From the NCBI GenBank assembly GCA_035260545.1, contig DATFUZ010000109.1:1-21423 (forward strand): a stretch of 21,423 nucleotides of DNA, given 5' to 3'. Numbering within the stretch: the stretch's first letter is position 1; the number at the start of each line of letters is the position of its first letter. Made by a program: the position numbers and the translations under genes. The notes beneath the pieces were generated by a model. That model ran no database searches, had not been told where the DNA came from, and saw only the letters and a program-made list of their open reading frames with translations. This document shows positions 14,377 through 21,423 of this stretch, in pieces. The stretch is from DATDDB01 sp035260545 (GTDB lineage Bacteria > Pseudomonadota > Gammaproteobacteria > Burkholderiales > Gallionellaceae).

Positions 14377-16719
14377 ATGAACAAATTCAGGCTGTTCTCA
14401 GTAATTCTGATGATGCTTCTCTTGGCGGGCTGTGCTGCGCAGCGCGCCTTCGACAACGGCGAGAGCCTGTATGACGATGGAAACGTCGAGCAAGGCTTGG
14501 CGCAGATGGAAAGGGCATGGCGGCTGGACCCGGGCAACGGCGACTATAAAATCCAGTACTTCAAGCGACGGAATGCGGCGGTCTACCAGTGGCTTCTGCT
14601 TGCGGACGATGCGAAAAACAGGGGGGCCTGGGATGAAGCTGAATCATATTATCGGCGGATACTGAAGATTGATCCGGAAAACCCGCGCGCCAAAACCTAT
14701 TTGAGTGCTCTTGCGGTTGAAAAGAAGCATGCTCAATTGCTTGCCGATGCGCGGAGCCTCTTGAAGAAAAACGATCTATCTGGCGCGTCAAAAAAGGTCA
14801 GGATGGTGCTGACCGATTCCCCGTCCGATCCCGGCGCGCTGACACTGCGGAATACGATCGACGCGCGAATCGCAGCAGCCAACCAGTCAGATTCCATTCT
14901 CAAGTCGGCACTTGATCACCCGATCTCCATTGAGTTCAAAGACGCGCCTCTCCGCGCCGTCTTTAACTCGATCTCCAAGGCCGCTGATGTGAATTTTGTT
15001 TTTGACAGCGATATGCGTTCAAACGCGCGCGTCAACCTCGTGGTGCACGATGCGCGCATAGAGGACGTCATCCGCTTTGTTCTGATCACTAACGACCTGA
15101 AGGAGCGTACTCTGAATCGCAATACGCTCTTCATTTACCCCAACACGCCCCAGAAGCTGAAGGAGTTCCAGGAGCTTCAAATCAAGAACTTCTACCTGTC
15201 CAACGCAAAAGCAAAAGACGTAGCGGCGGCAATAAAGAGTTTGGTAAAAGCGAAGGATATATACGTCGACGACACCCTCAACATGATCGTCATGCGTGAT
15301 ACGCCAGACGCCATCCGTGTTGCGGAGCGCATCGTTGCTGCGCAAGACATTGCAGAGCCGGAAGTCATGCTGGACGTGGAGGTCCTCGAAGTAGGAACGA
15401 ACGTGCTGGATAACCTCGGAATCCAATACCCCAGCCAGATGAGCTTCAGCGTAAGTGGCGCGGCCGGCACCGCCGGCACGCTGACGCTGCCCGAATTGCA
15501 TAACCGCAACTCGGGGCTCGTCAATGTAACGATCTCCGACCCTGCACTCGTTATCAGCCTCCTTCACCAGGATGGCGACACCAACCTGCTGGCGAACCCC
15601 AAGATCAGGGTCAAGAATCACGAAAAAGCAAACATTCATATCGGTGACAAGGTCCCTGTCATCACCAACACCACGACGGCCACGGGATTGATCTCCCAGT
15701 CGGTCAATTATCTGGATGTGGGCCTCAAACTCGAAGTGCAGCCGACTGTTTATCTCGAAAGCGATGTCGGAATCAGGATCGGGCTGGAAGTCAGTAGCAT
15801 CAGTAAACAGATACCAAGCGCGGATGGCACGCTTGCGTATCAGATAGGAACACGCACCGCCAGCACCGTTCTTCGTCTCAAGGATGGCGAAACGCAAATG
15901 CTTGCAGGCCTGATTGACAATGAAGAAAGGCGGTCCGCCAATCGAGTGCCCGGGCTCGGGCAATTGCCCTTGCTGGGGCGGCTCTTCTCCAGCCAGTCGG
16001 ACTCCACGACCAAGACGGAGATTGTCCTGCTGATTACGCCGCACGTCATTCGTAACATTGTGCGTCCGGAGGCCCCCGTAGAGGAATTCCCATCAGGGAC
16101 GGCCGACGCCATCGGTCTCGACCGCATGCAGGTGGAGTCGATGGATGCGAATTCATCGAACCAGAATGCGGAATCAACGAAGTCTTCGTCGCCTCCGGGT
16201 CCAGAACAAGCGGCGACGGGCGAAAAGTCCCCTGTTGCCTCGGCAGGCTCGGTTACCGCCGCAGGTTCGACGCCCGCCACACAGTCGGCTGAGCCCGCAC
16301 CAGGGCAAGTGACGCTCACCATGGATGCGCCTCCCAAGGCTCAGCCTGGCAAGCCGTTTTCCGTAAAGCTCAACGTCGTCGCGGAGAGCCTCCAGAATGT
16401 CCTGTTGAATCTGTCCTTCGATCCAGCGAAACTCAAGGTGGTGAGCGTCACCGAAGGTGACGTGCTCAAGAAAGACGGCGCAAAGACGCAATTCATGCAG
16501 CAAGTCATCGACAAGACAGGCGTGCTCAACCTTGGCATCTCGCGCAAAGGCAATGTAAGTGGCGCGGGAACGCTCGCCACCGTTGCCTTCCAGCCGCTCG
16601 GGAATGCGACCGGCGCCACCCAATTGCGTGTGGGGGCGACAAACTTCTCCGACGCAAATGGGCGGGCCATTCCCGTGGTAAACGGCCTGCCATCTGCGAC
16701 GGTCCAGATCACCCGGTAG
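14377..16719 (+). CDS. Secretin (GspD/PilQ family) lipoprotein with C-terminal cohesin-like domain
   Basis: A 780-residue outer-membrane channel protein. Its parts are a lipoprotein signal with Cys19 (LLAGC); a TPR-like helical region (~22-170); an STN-like domain (~181-255, ISIEFKDAPLRAVFNSIS); a secretin N domain (~268-325); and the secretin core (~328-562) with VMLDVEVLEV, the lip segment VPVITNTTTATG, VPGLGQLPLLGRLF and TEIVLLITPHVI. A Ser/Pro/Ala-rich linker (~565-644) leads to a final 136-residue domain (645-780) that reads as a type I cohesin fold: VTLTMDAPPKAQPGKPFSVK, LSFDPAKLKVVSV, and AGTLATVAFQPLG. Secretins usually end after the core with at most a short pilotin-binding tail, so this fusion is notable. 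The start ATG 14377 is 3 bp after the previous stop. Confidence 0.93.
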   Translation: MNKFRLFSVILMMLLLAGCAAQRAFDNGESLYDDGNVEQGLAQMERAWRLDPGNGDYKIQYFKRRNAAVYQWLLLADDAKNRGAWDEAESYYRRILKIDPENPRAKTYLSALAVEKKHAQLLADARSLLKKNDLSGASKKVRMVLTDSPSDPGALTLRNTIDARIAAANQSDSILKSALDHPISIEFKDAPLRAVFNSISKAADVNFVFDSDMRSNARVNLVVHDARIEDVIRFVLITNDLKERTLNRNTLFIYPNTPQKLKEFQELQIKNFYLSNAKAKDVAAAIKSLVKAKDIYVDDTLNMIVMRDTPDAIRVAERIVAAQDIAEPEVMLDVEVLEVGTNVLDNLGIQYPSQMSFSVSGAAGTAGTLTLPELHNRNSGLVNVTISDPALVISLLHQDGDTNLLANPKIRVKNHEKANIHIGDKVPVITNTTTATGLISQSVNYLDVGLKLEVQPTVYLESDVGIRIGLEVSSISKQIPSADGTLAYQIGTRTASTVLRLKDGETQMLAGLIDNEERRSANRVPGLGQLPLLGRLFSSQSDSTTKTEIVLLITPHVIRNIVRPEAPVEEFPSGTADAIGLDRMQVESMDANSSNQNAESTKSSSPPGPEQAATGEKSPVASAGSVTAAGSTPATQSAEPAPGQVTLTMDAPPKAQPGKPFSVKLNVVAESLQNVLLNLSFDPAKLKVVSVTEGDVLKKDGAKTQFMQQVIDKTGVLNLGISRKGNVSGAGTLATVAFQPLGNATGATQLRVGATNFSDANGRAIPVVNGLPSATVQITR

Positions 16720-16725
16720 CGCACC

Positions 16726-17217
16726 GTGAGGCGACTGCATAGCGGCGGGCGCAATGACCTTGGCTTCACGCTGGTGGAGCTGCTGGTCACCATCGTCATC
16801 ATCGGCATACTGGCCTCAGTCGCCATGCCCCTTGCCGCCCTGAACCAACAGCGCAGCAAGGAAGCGGAATTGCGGCACGACCTCCGCGAAATGCGCACCG
16901 CCATAGATGCGTACAAGCAAGCATCGGACGAAGGGCGGATATACCGCTCGCTGGATCAAAGCGGCTATCCCCCCACGCTTTCGGTGCTGGTCAATGGCGT
17001 GGAAGACGTCAAGAGCCCGGTGCACACCAAGCTCTACTTCCTGCGGCGCATTCCCAAAGACCCGTTTGCCGAAGAAGGCGTAGAGGCAGAGGATTCCTGG
17101 GGCAAGCGCAGCTACGAAAGCCCGCCCGACGCCCCACGCGAAGGGAAGGACGTTTACGACATCTATTCCCTGAGCGATAGAACGGGTCTCAATGGCGTTC
17201 CCTATCGGGAATGGTGA
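16726..17217 (+). CDS. GspG-type major pseudopilin-like protein 1
   Basis: A 163-residue protein with a short positively charged leader cut after Gly13 in G/FTLVELLVTIVIIGILASVAMP. Glu at mature position 5 is present, so it is a prepilin peptidase substrate with the usual N-methylated phenylalanine. The C-terminal part, with DPFAEE...WGKRSY and a closing DIYSLSDRTGLNG...REW, resembles the GspG calcium-binding loop and terminal tryptophan. GTG 16726 lies 6 bp after the secretin stop. Its last bases overlap the next pseudopilin gene. It probably forms the periplasmic pseudopilus. Confidence 0.88.
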   Translation: MRRLHSGGRNDLGFTLVELLVTIVIIGILASVAMPLAALNQQRSKEAELRHDLREMRTAIDAYKQASDEGRIYRSLDQSGYPPTLSVLVNGVEDVKSPVHTKLYFLRRIPKDPFAEEGVEAEDSWGKRSYESPPDAPREGKDVYDIYSLSDRTGLNGVPYREW

Positions 17218-17606
17218 CCATGAAAATGCTTGAACACCGCAAAAACGGCTTCACCCTCATCGAACTGCTGGTTGCCATGACCATAGTCGCGCTGCTCCTC
17301 TCCATCGTCACCCCGCGCTATTTTCACAACGTCTCCAAAGCGGAAGAAACCGTGCTCAAGCAAGATCTATCCCTCATGCGCGAGGCGATAGATAAATATC
17401 ACGCGGACAGGGGGCAATACCCCGACACGCTGGATGACCTGGTGACAAAGAAGTACCTGCGCAAGATTCCCGTTGATCCCATCACGCAAAGCAGCACGAC
17501 GTGGGTCGTCGTCCCGCCGTCCGGCGGCGATCAAGGAGCGGTCTACGACATCAAGAGCGGCGCGCCAGGCAACGCCGGAGATGGGACTGCCTATGCAGAC
17601 TGGTGA
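17211..17606 (+). CDS. GspG-type major pseudopilin-like protein 2
   Basis: A 131-residue protein with leader cleavage at G/FTLIELLVAMTIVALLLSI and Glu at mature position 5. The C-terminus VYDIKSGAPGNAGDG...YADW is a close match to the GspG terminal loop that binds calcium. The segment RGQYPDTLDDLV...YLRKIPVDP is also typical of GspG. ATG 17211 overlaps the previous stop (17215-17217). ATG 17220 would give a shorter leader of ten residues and is equally plausible. Having two GspG-like genes in tandem suggests duplication followed by divergence. Confidence 0.9.
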   Translation: MVTMKMLEHRKNGFTLIELLVAMTIVALLLSIVTPRYFHNVSKAEETVLKQDLSLMREAIDKYHADRGQYPDTLDDLVTKKYLRKIPVDPITQSSTTWVVVPPSGGDQGAVYDIKSGAPGNAGDGTAYADW

Positions 17607-17619
17607 CGGGAGGCATCTC

Positions 17620-18111
17620 GTGCCGCCGCAGGGCGTGGCTAAAAGGCAAGGCGGCTTCACCTACCTTGCCATATTGTTCGTCATTGCCATTGCGGGCATC
17701 ATGCTGGCCAGGGCGGGGATGAACTGGAGCCACGCAAGCCAGCGCGAAAAGGAAAAACAATTACTGTTCGTCGGCAACGAATACCGCAAAGCCATCATGC
17801 AGTATTACGAGCACACGCCCGGAGCCGTCAAGCAATATCCCGCCAAGCTCGAAGACCTTCTCCTCGACAAGCGTTATGTCACCCCGCAGCGCTACCTGCG
17901 CAAGCTCTATCGCGATCCCATCACCAACCAGGCCAAATGGGGCCTGGTCATGGCGCCGGAAGGCGGCATCATGGGCGTGCATAGCCTCTCCACTGCGGCG
18001 CCCATCAAGACCGCAAACTTTCCCTACCTCGATTCCGCGTTCGAGGGGACCTCGAAATATTCGGATTGGATATTCTTCTACACGCCGCCGCTATTGAGTC
18101 AATTACATTAA
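17620..18111 (+). CDS. Atypical pseudopilin-like protein lacking Glu5
   Basis: A 163-residue protein. GTG 17620 is chosen because GGGAGG (17608-17613) lies 6 nt upstream and the gene then starts 13 bp after its neighbour; starts further upstream (17473, 17581, 17593) overlap the previous gene. A basic leader ends in RQGG, then FTYLAILFVIAIAGIMLARAG forms the hydrophobic N-terminal helix. Mature position 5 is Ala instead of Glu. The body has KQYPAKLEDLLLDKRY...YLRKLYRDPITN, the same pattern as the two preceding pseudopilins, so relatedness is clear. The C-terminus WIFFYTPP is aromatic. Loss of Glu5 is known for tip minor pseudopilins such as GspK, so a tip role is possible. Confidence 0.8.
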   Translation: MPPQGVAKRQGGFTYLAILFVIAIAGIMLARAGMNWSHASQREKEKQLLFVGNEYRKAIMQYYEHTPGAVKQYPAKLEDLLLDKRYVTPQRYLRKLYRDPITNQAKWGLVMAPEGGIMGVHSLSTAAPIKTANFPYLDSAFEGTSKYSDWIFFYTPPLLSQLH

Positions 18112-18406
18112 GCGCCGCGAGCTTCACTTCTGGCTGTCTTATGTTTTCACTCAGCCTTTACGAGGTGATACGCCTGTACTTTCTTGAAGGTGCACCGTGG
18201 TGCGCGACATGCGTAAAACCCGTGGTAAACGCCGCTATTCCGCTTGCTTACATGCCAAACACATTTTGTCACCTGTTAATTTTGACAGGTGACGTATTTA
18301 ATAAACGTCGGTATCGTCCGCCGCTATCGTTCAAGTATGGGAGCGTTGGGCCACTGAAATTGCGCACGCACCACGCAAAACGTTTTTAATGCAGTGGGGC
18401 TGCGCT
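18112..18406 (+). other. Gap between the secretin operon and the RHS gene
   Basis: There is no supported gene here. It holds the second lux-box-like repeat (18271-18290). A short GCACC-GT-GGTGC dyad occurs before that, but without a T run, so I do not call a terminator after the pseudopilin operon. Confidence 0.5.
18271..18290 (+). promoter_or_regulatory. lux-box-like operator 2, upstream of the RHS gene
   Basis: ACCTGTTAATTTTGACAGGT has the same outer hexamers and length as the repeat at 13440, and the flanking GTC and GAC extend its symmetry to 18268-18293. It shares 17 of 20 bases with operator 1. A -10-like TATCGT (18312-18317) begins 21 nt after it, exactly the spacing seen at operator 1. 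Transcription would start near 18324, giving an 83-nt leader to ATG 18407. A common regulator for both transcription units is the simplest reading. Confidence 0.65.
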
Positions 18407-21400
18407 ATGGCCGCGACCAAGATAAAGGGGGAAGAGGTGGAAGCTGTTTCTTTGCATCGCGCGTTGGCCTTTAATTGCGAGCTTTATGCCGTAGGCAAGC
18501 ATTTGAGTGAAGGCAAAAGACAACCACATCCTGGTAACACTATGTGGAAGGGTGCGCTGCTTGTCACCATAGTTTTGTTGTCCTTTCTTTTTTTTCTCAC
18601 ATCTGCCGGGGTAGCGCAGGCTGACAGTATGCCAACCGGTTTGGCCGGCCCCAATAATTGTCCAAACCCGGGTGTGCCGATAACTTCCGAACTTTGTACT
18701 GGGTACTGCAACTCATACGGGGGAACCATAAGCGCCGCACCTCTCCCTAACGGAGGGGGTACTCAATATAATTGTACGTACTGGACAGTAACGTGGAACA
18801 CAAGTGGTTGGGACGGGTTCTTTTGGGATATGACTTCTTCTACGTGCCCGCCTGGTGCCAAGTTGAACTCGCATACCGGTATGTGCGAGGGCGGAAATAA
18901 GAATAATGGGGGGCCGCACTGTCCGACCGGTTCTCACCGCGACTCGAAATCGCGCTGTGTCCCTAACAAGCCTTCTAACTGTCCGGCGGCAGATGATTCC
19001 TCAGGTCAGAATTCGGTGTCGGCTGCAACTGCGAGTAACATGGATACGGTTGGTGATCCAATTAATTCCAGCACAGGAAATATGTTTCAAACAGAGGTAG
19101 ATTATCGGGGGCATGGCGCGTATCCGTTGCGCGCCGAGCGGTCCTATAATTCTACGCCCGGGGGGGCATCATCGGCTTGGGGAAGCCAGTGGACAGGTTA
19201 TTACAGGCGAAGTCTTGGCCTGAAATCCACAATAACTGCAGTTCGGCCCAGCGGTCGGGAATTCGGCTATATCATGCTTAATGGCGCTGGTACCGGAGAC
19301 TGGACGACTGGCGCGGACGTGGTTGGCAAGCTAATCCAGTACGGGCCGGATTCCAGCGGACAGATTACTGGTTGGGCATATGTCAACGATCACGACGAAA
19401 CCGAAACCTACGATGCCACGGGTAAGCTCATCAGCATCACCAACCGCGCCGGTCTTAGCCAGACGCTGACCTATAGTGATGGAACATCGGGTGCAAACGG
19501 CGGTTACGTGCTGGATGCGAGCGGCAACCCTACTACCACGGTGCTTCCCGCAGGACTTTTGATCCGTGTTGCGGATCCCGCCGGGCGCACTTTGCAATAC
19601 GGGTATGACGCAAGCAACCGCGTGGTCAAGATGACCGACCCTGCGGGGGGCAACTATCTTTACACCTACGACACCAACAACAACCTGAGCACCGTCACCT
19701 ATCCGGACAGCACGGTCAAAACATATCTGTATGGCGAGGCCGCAGACGTCTCGCCTACCCCTAATGCGGGTGTTACCTATGTCAACAGCCTAACCGGCAC
19801 TATTGACGAAAACGGCAATCGCTATGCCACCTGGACATATGATGCCGCCGGTCATGCGACTTCCAGCGAAAACGGCGCCACCGGCAGCGGAATTGACAAA
19901 GCCACCATTTCCTACGGAACACCCGACGCTAGCGGCAATGTGACCAATAGCGTTACCGATGTTCACGGTGTTAGCCGTGCATATGCCTCAAGTAACATTT
20001 TTGGCATTATCCGGCCAACTGCTGTTTCGGGCTCCTCTTGCGATAGTTGCGTTTCCGCCTTGACTTTCGACGCCAATGGCAATGTCTCCTCCGTCAGCGA
20101 CTTTCGAGGGGTTACGACCTGCTACGTGTATGACTTGAGTCGAAACCTGGAAACCGTGCGCCTGGAAGGGCTCGCTCCGCAGGCCGGCACCACCACACCC
20201 ACGGCCTGCCCCAGCAACCTCGGTACATACACGCCCGCGGCCGGCAGCGCCGAGCGCAAGATCAGCACCCAGTGGAATGCGAGCTTTAGGGTGCATGGCG
20301 CCGTGGCCGAGCCTTTGCGCATTATTACCTACACGTATGATGCGCAAGCCAACCTGCTGGCCAAGACCATCCAGCCCACCAGCGACGCCACCGGCGGCCA
20401 GGGATTCTCTGCGACGGCTGCAGGCACCCCGCGTACCTGGTCCTACACCTACAATAGCGCAGGCCAGATCCTCACCGTCGACGGCCCCCGCACCGACGTG
20501 AATGACATCACCACCTACGACTACGATGCCCAGGGCAACCTCATCAGCGTCAAGAACGCACTGGGGCAGGTCACCAGCCTGAGCGGCTATGACGCCAACG
20601 GCAGGGTAGGGACCATCACCGACCCCAACGGCCTCGCCATCAGCCTCAGCTATGACGCAAGAGGCAGGCTCACCAGCCGCGACGCAGGCGGCGAGACCAC
20701 CAGCTACACCTACGATGGTGCCGGCAACCTCACCAACGTCTCCCTGCCATCGGGTGCGTCCTACACCTACACCTACGATCAGGCCCACCGTCTCACCCAG
20801 ATCACCGATCTCGACGGCAACAAGATCGTCTACACCCTGGATAACTCGGACAATCGCACCCAGACCCAGGTGTTCAACAGCGCAGGCACCGCCGTGCAGA
20901 CCCACAGCCGCGTATTCGACACCCTCAACCACCTGGTGCAGGACATAGGCGCGGTCAACCAGACCACCACCTACACCTACGACGCGGACGGCAACCTGCT
21001 CACCGTCACCGACCCCCTCAACCGGCTCACCACCAACGTCTACGACGCCCTGAACCGGCTCGGCCAGGTCACCAACCCCGACAACGGCGTTATCAAATAC
21101 GCCTACGACGGCGACGACCAGCTCACCACCGTCACCGACCCCAGGAACCTCATCAGCCAGTACACCCGTGACGGCCTGGGCAACCTCAACCAGCAGCAAA
21201 GCCCGGACACCGGCGCCACCAGCCTCACCTACGATGCCGCAGGCAACGTGCTCACCCGCACCGACGCCAAGGGACAGGTCGCCACCTACACCTATGACGC
21301 CCTGAACCGCGTCACCGGCGTCACCTGGACCAATGGCGCCGCCAGCCCCATCACCATCGCCTACCAGTACGACCAGGGCGTGGACGGCATCGGCCACCTG

Positions 21401-21423
21401 ACCCAGGTCACCGACGCCACCGG
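18407..21423 (+). CDS. Secreted RHS/YD-repeat protein, 3'-truncated by window edge
   Basis: At least 1005 codons are open to the right edge without a stop. The N-terminal secretion signal is clear: MWKGALLVTIVLLSFLFFLT, then SAGVAQA/DS. It begins at ATG 18542, so either that ATG is the start or ATG 18407 (or GTG 18437, which has a better ribosome site) adds up to 45 residues before it. Next comes a segment of about 140 residues with nine cysteines (NCP, TCPPG, HCPTG, NCP patterns), then DPINSSTGNMFQTEVDY at residue ~217, the start of the usual RHS N-terminal domain (DUF6531). The rest carries many YD repeats such as YTYDGAGNLTNV and YDADGNLLTVTDP. RHS proteins form a shell that encloses a C-terminal toxin or effector; that part lies beyond the window. 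Confidence 0.9.
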   Translation, partial: MAATKIKGEEVEAVSLHRALAFNCELYAVGKHLSEGKRQPHPGNTMWKGALLVTIVLLSFLFFLTSAGVAQADSMPTGLAGPNNCPNPGVPITSELCTGYCNSYGGTISAAPLPNGGGTQYNCTYWTVTWNTSGWDGFFWDMTSSTCPPGAKLNSHTGMCEGGNKNNGGPHCPTGSHRDSKSRCVPNKPSNCPAADDSSGQNSVSAATASNMDTVGDPINSSTGNMFQTEVDYRGHGAYPLRAERSYNSTPGGASSAWGSQWTGYYRRSLGLKSTITAVRPSGREFGYIMLNGAGTGDWTTGADVVGKLIQYGPDSSGQITGWAYVNDHDETETYDATGKLISITNRAGLSQTLTYSDGTSGANGGYVLDASGNPTTTVLPAGLLIRVADPAGRTLQYGYDASNRVVKMTDPAGGNYLYTYDTNNNLSTVTYPDSTVKTYLYGEAADVSPTPNAGVTYVNSLTGTIDENGNRYATWTYDAAGHATSSENGATGSGIDKATISYGTPDASGNVTNSVTDVHGVSRAYASSNIFGIIRPTAVSGSSCDSCVSALTFDANGNVSSVSDFRGVTTCYVYDLSRNLETVRLEGLAPQAGTTTPTACPSNLGTYTPAAGSAERKISTQWNASFRVHGAVAEPLRIITYTYDAQANLLAKTIQPTSDATGGQGFSATAAGTPRTWSYTYNSAGQILTVDGPRTDVNDITTYDYDAQGNLISVKNALGQVTSLSGYDANGRVGTITDPNGLAISLSYDARGRLTSRDAGGETTSYTYDGAGNLTNVSLPSGASYTYTYDQAHRLTQITDLDGNKIVYTLDNSDNRTQTQVFNSAGTAVQTHSRVFDTLNHLVQDIGAVNQTTTYTYDADGNLLTVTDPLNRLTTNVYDALNRLGQVTNPDNGVIKYAYDGDDQLTTVTDPRNLISQYTRDGLGNLNQQQSPDTGATSLTYDAAGNVLTRTDAKGQVATYTYDALNRVTGVTWTNGAASPITIAYQYDQGVDGIGHLTQVTDAT
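20515..21423 (+). repeat. Dense YD-repeat array inside the RHS gene
   Basis: Units of about 20 residues follow the pattern Y-x-Y-D-x-x-G-(N/R)-(L/V)-x-x-(V/I)-(T/K)-(D/N) again and again, with the DNA degenerate but rich in CACCTACACCTACGA-like stretches. GC content is higher and more uniform here than in the first 1.2 kb of the gene. The array continues past the right edge. Confidence 0.85.

Noticed and set aside
13440..18290. The two similar repeats as ends of a transposon
   Set aside because: Each copy is itself palindromic and placed like an operator before a gene; there is no transposase between them and no target-site duplication is visible. Not fully excluded without comparison to relatives.
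19988..21397. Long minus-strand open frame of 469 codons opposite the RHS gene
   Set aside because: It is the antisense of GC-rich YD repeats; its protein is a monotonous Val/Gly-rich repeat and the plus strand has clear RHS homology.

Overview
The window most likely comes from a GC-rich betaproteobacterium. This rests on the gene order rpsF-priB-rpsR-rplI-dnaB, on PriB (a protein of beta- and gammaproteobacteria), on a YoaA/DinG-type helicase and on general gene style. I cannot name the genus from sequence alone. There are no rRNA or tRNA genes, CRISPR arrays or recognisable transposase genes.

Layout. Positions 1-4347 hold the 3' part of an ankyrin-repeat protein, a convergent DinG/YoaA iron-sulfur helicase on the minus strand, and a TMEM175-type channel protein. 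Positions 4398-9818 are a same-strand run: a BamE/SmpA-like lipoprotein, a YaiI-type protein, a membrane GAF-PAS-GGDEF diguanylate cyclase, a flavin reductase-like protein, an ABM-fold monooxygenase-like protein, a PAS-GGDEF cyclase, and a lipoprotein alpha/beta hydrolase translationally coupled to it. Positions 9815-12839 are core genome: a near-consensus sigma-70 promoter, a hairpin leader, rpsF, priB, rpsR and rplI, a strong terminator, then dnaB.

After dnaB the character changes. An 880-bp stretch without a convincing gene (12840-13722) leads into an accessory block with visibly lower GC. The block has five genes: a GspC/PilP-like membrane protein with a proline-rich linker, a lipoprotein secretin that ends in a cohesin-like domain, two GspG-type pseudopilins, and an odd third pseudopilin-like protein. 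After a 295-bp gap comes a large secreted RHS/YD-repeat protein that runs off the right edge.

The most interesting observation is a pair of 20-bp inverted repeats, ACCTGTCAACTTTGACAGGT (13440-13459) and ACCTGTTAATTTTGACAGGT (18271-18290). One lies upstream of the secretion operon and the other upstream of the RHS gene. Both have the form ACCTGT-N8-ACAGGT, the same length and outer half-sites as the classical lux box bound by LuxR-type quorum-sensing regulators. Each is followed after exactly 21 nt by a plausible -10 hexamer, which is the spacing of LuxR-activated promoters. My inference is that the secretin/pseudopilin operon and the RHS protein form one co-regulated, probably quorum-controlled module. 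A reduced type II secretion-like apparatus would export or display the RHS protein, and the cohesin domain on the secretin is a candidate docking surface. No luxI or luxR gene and no secretion ATPase or platform protein is in the window, so those parts must be encoded elsewhere if the model is right.
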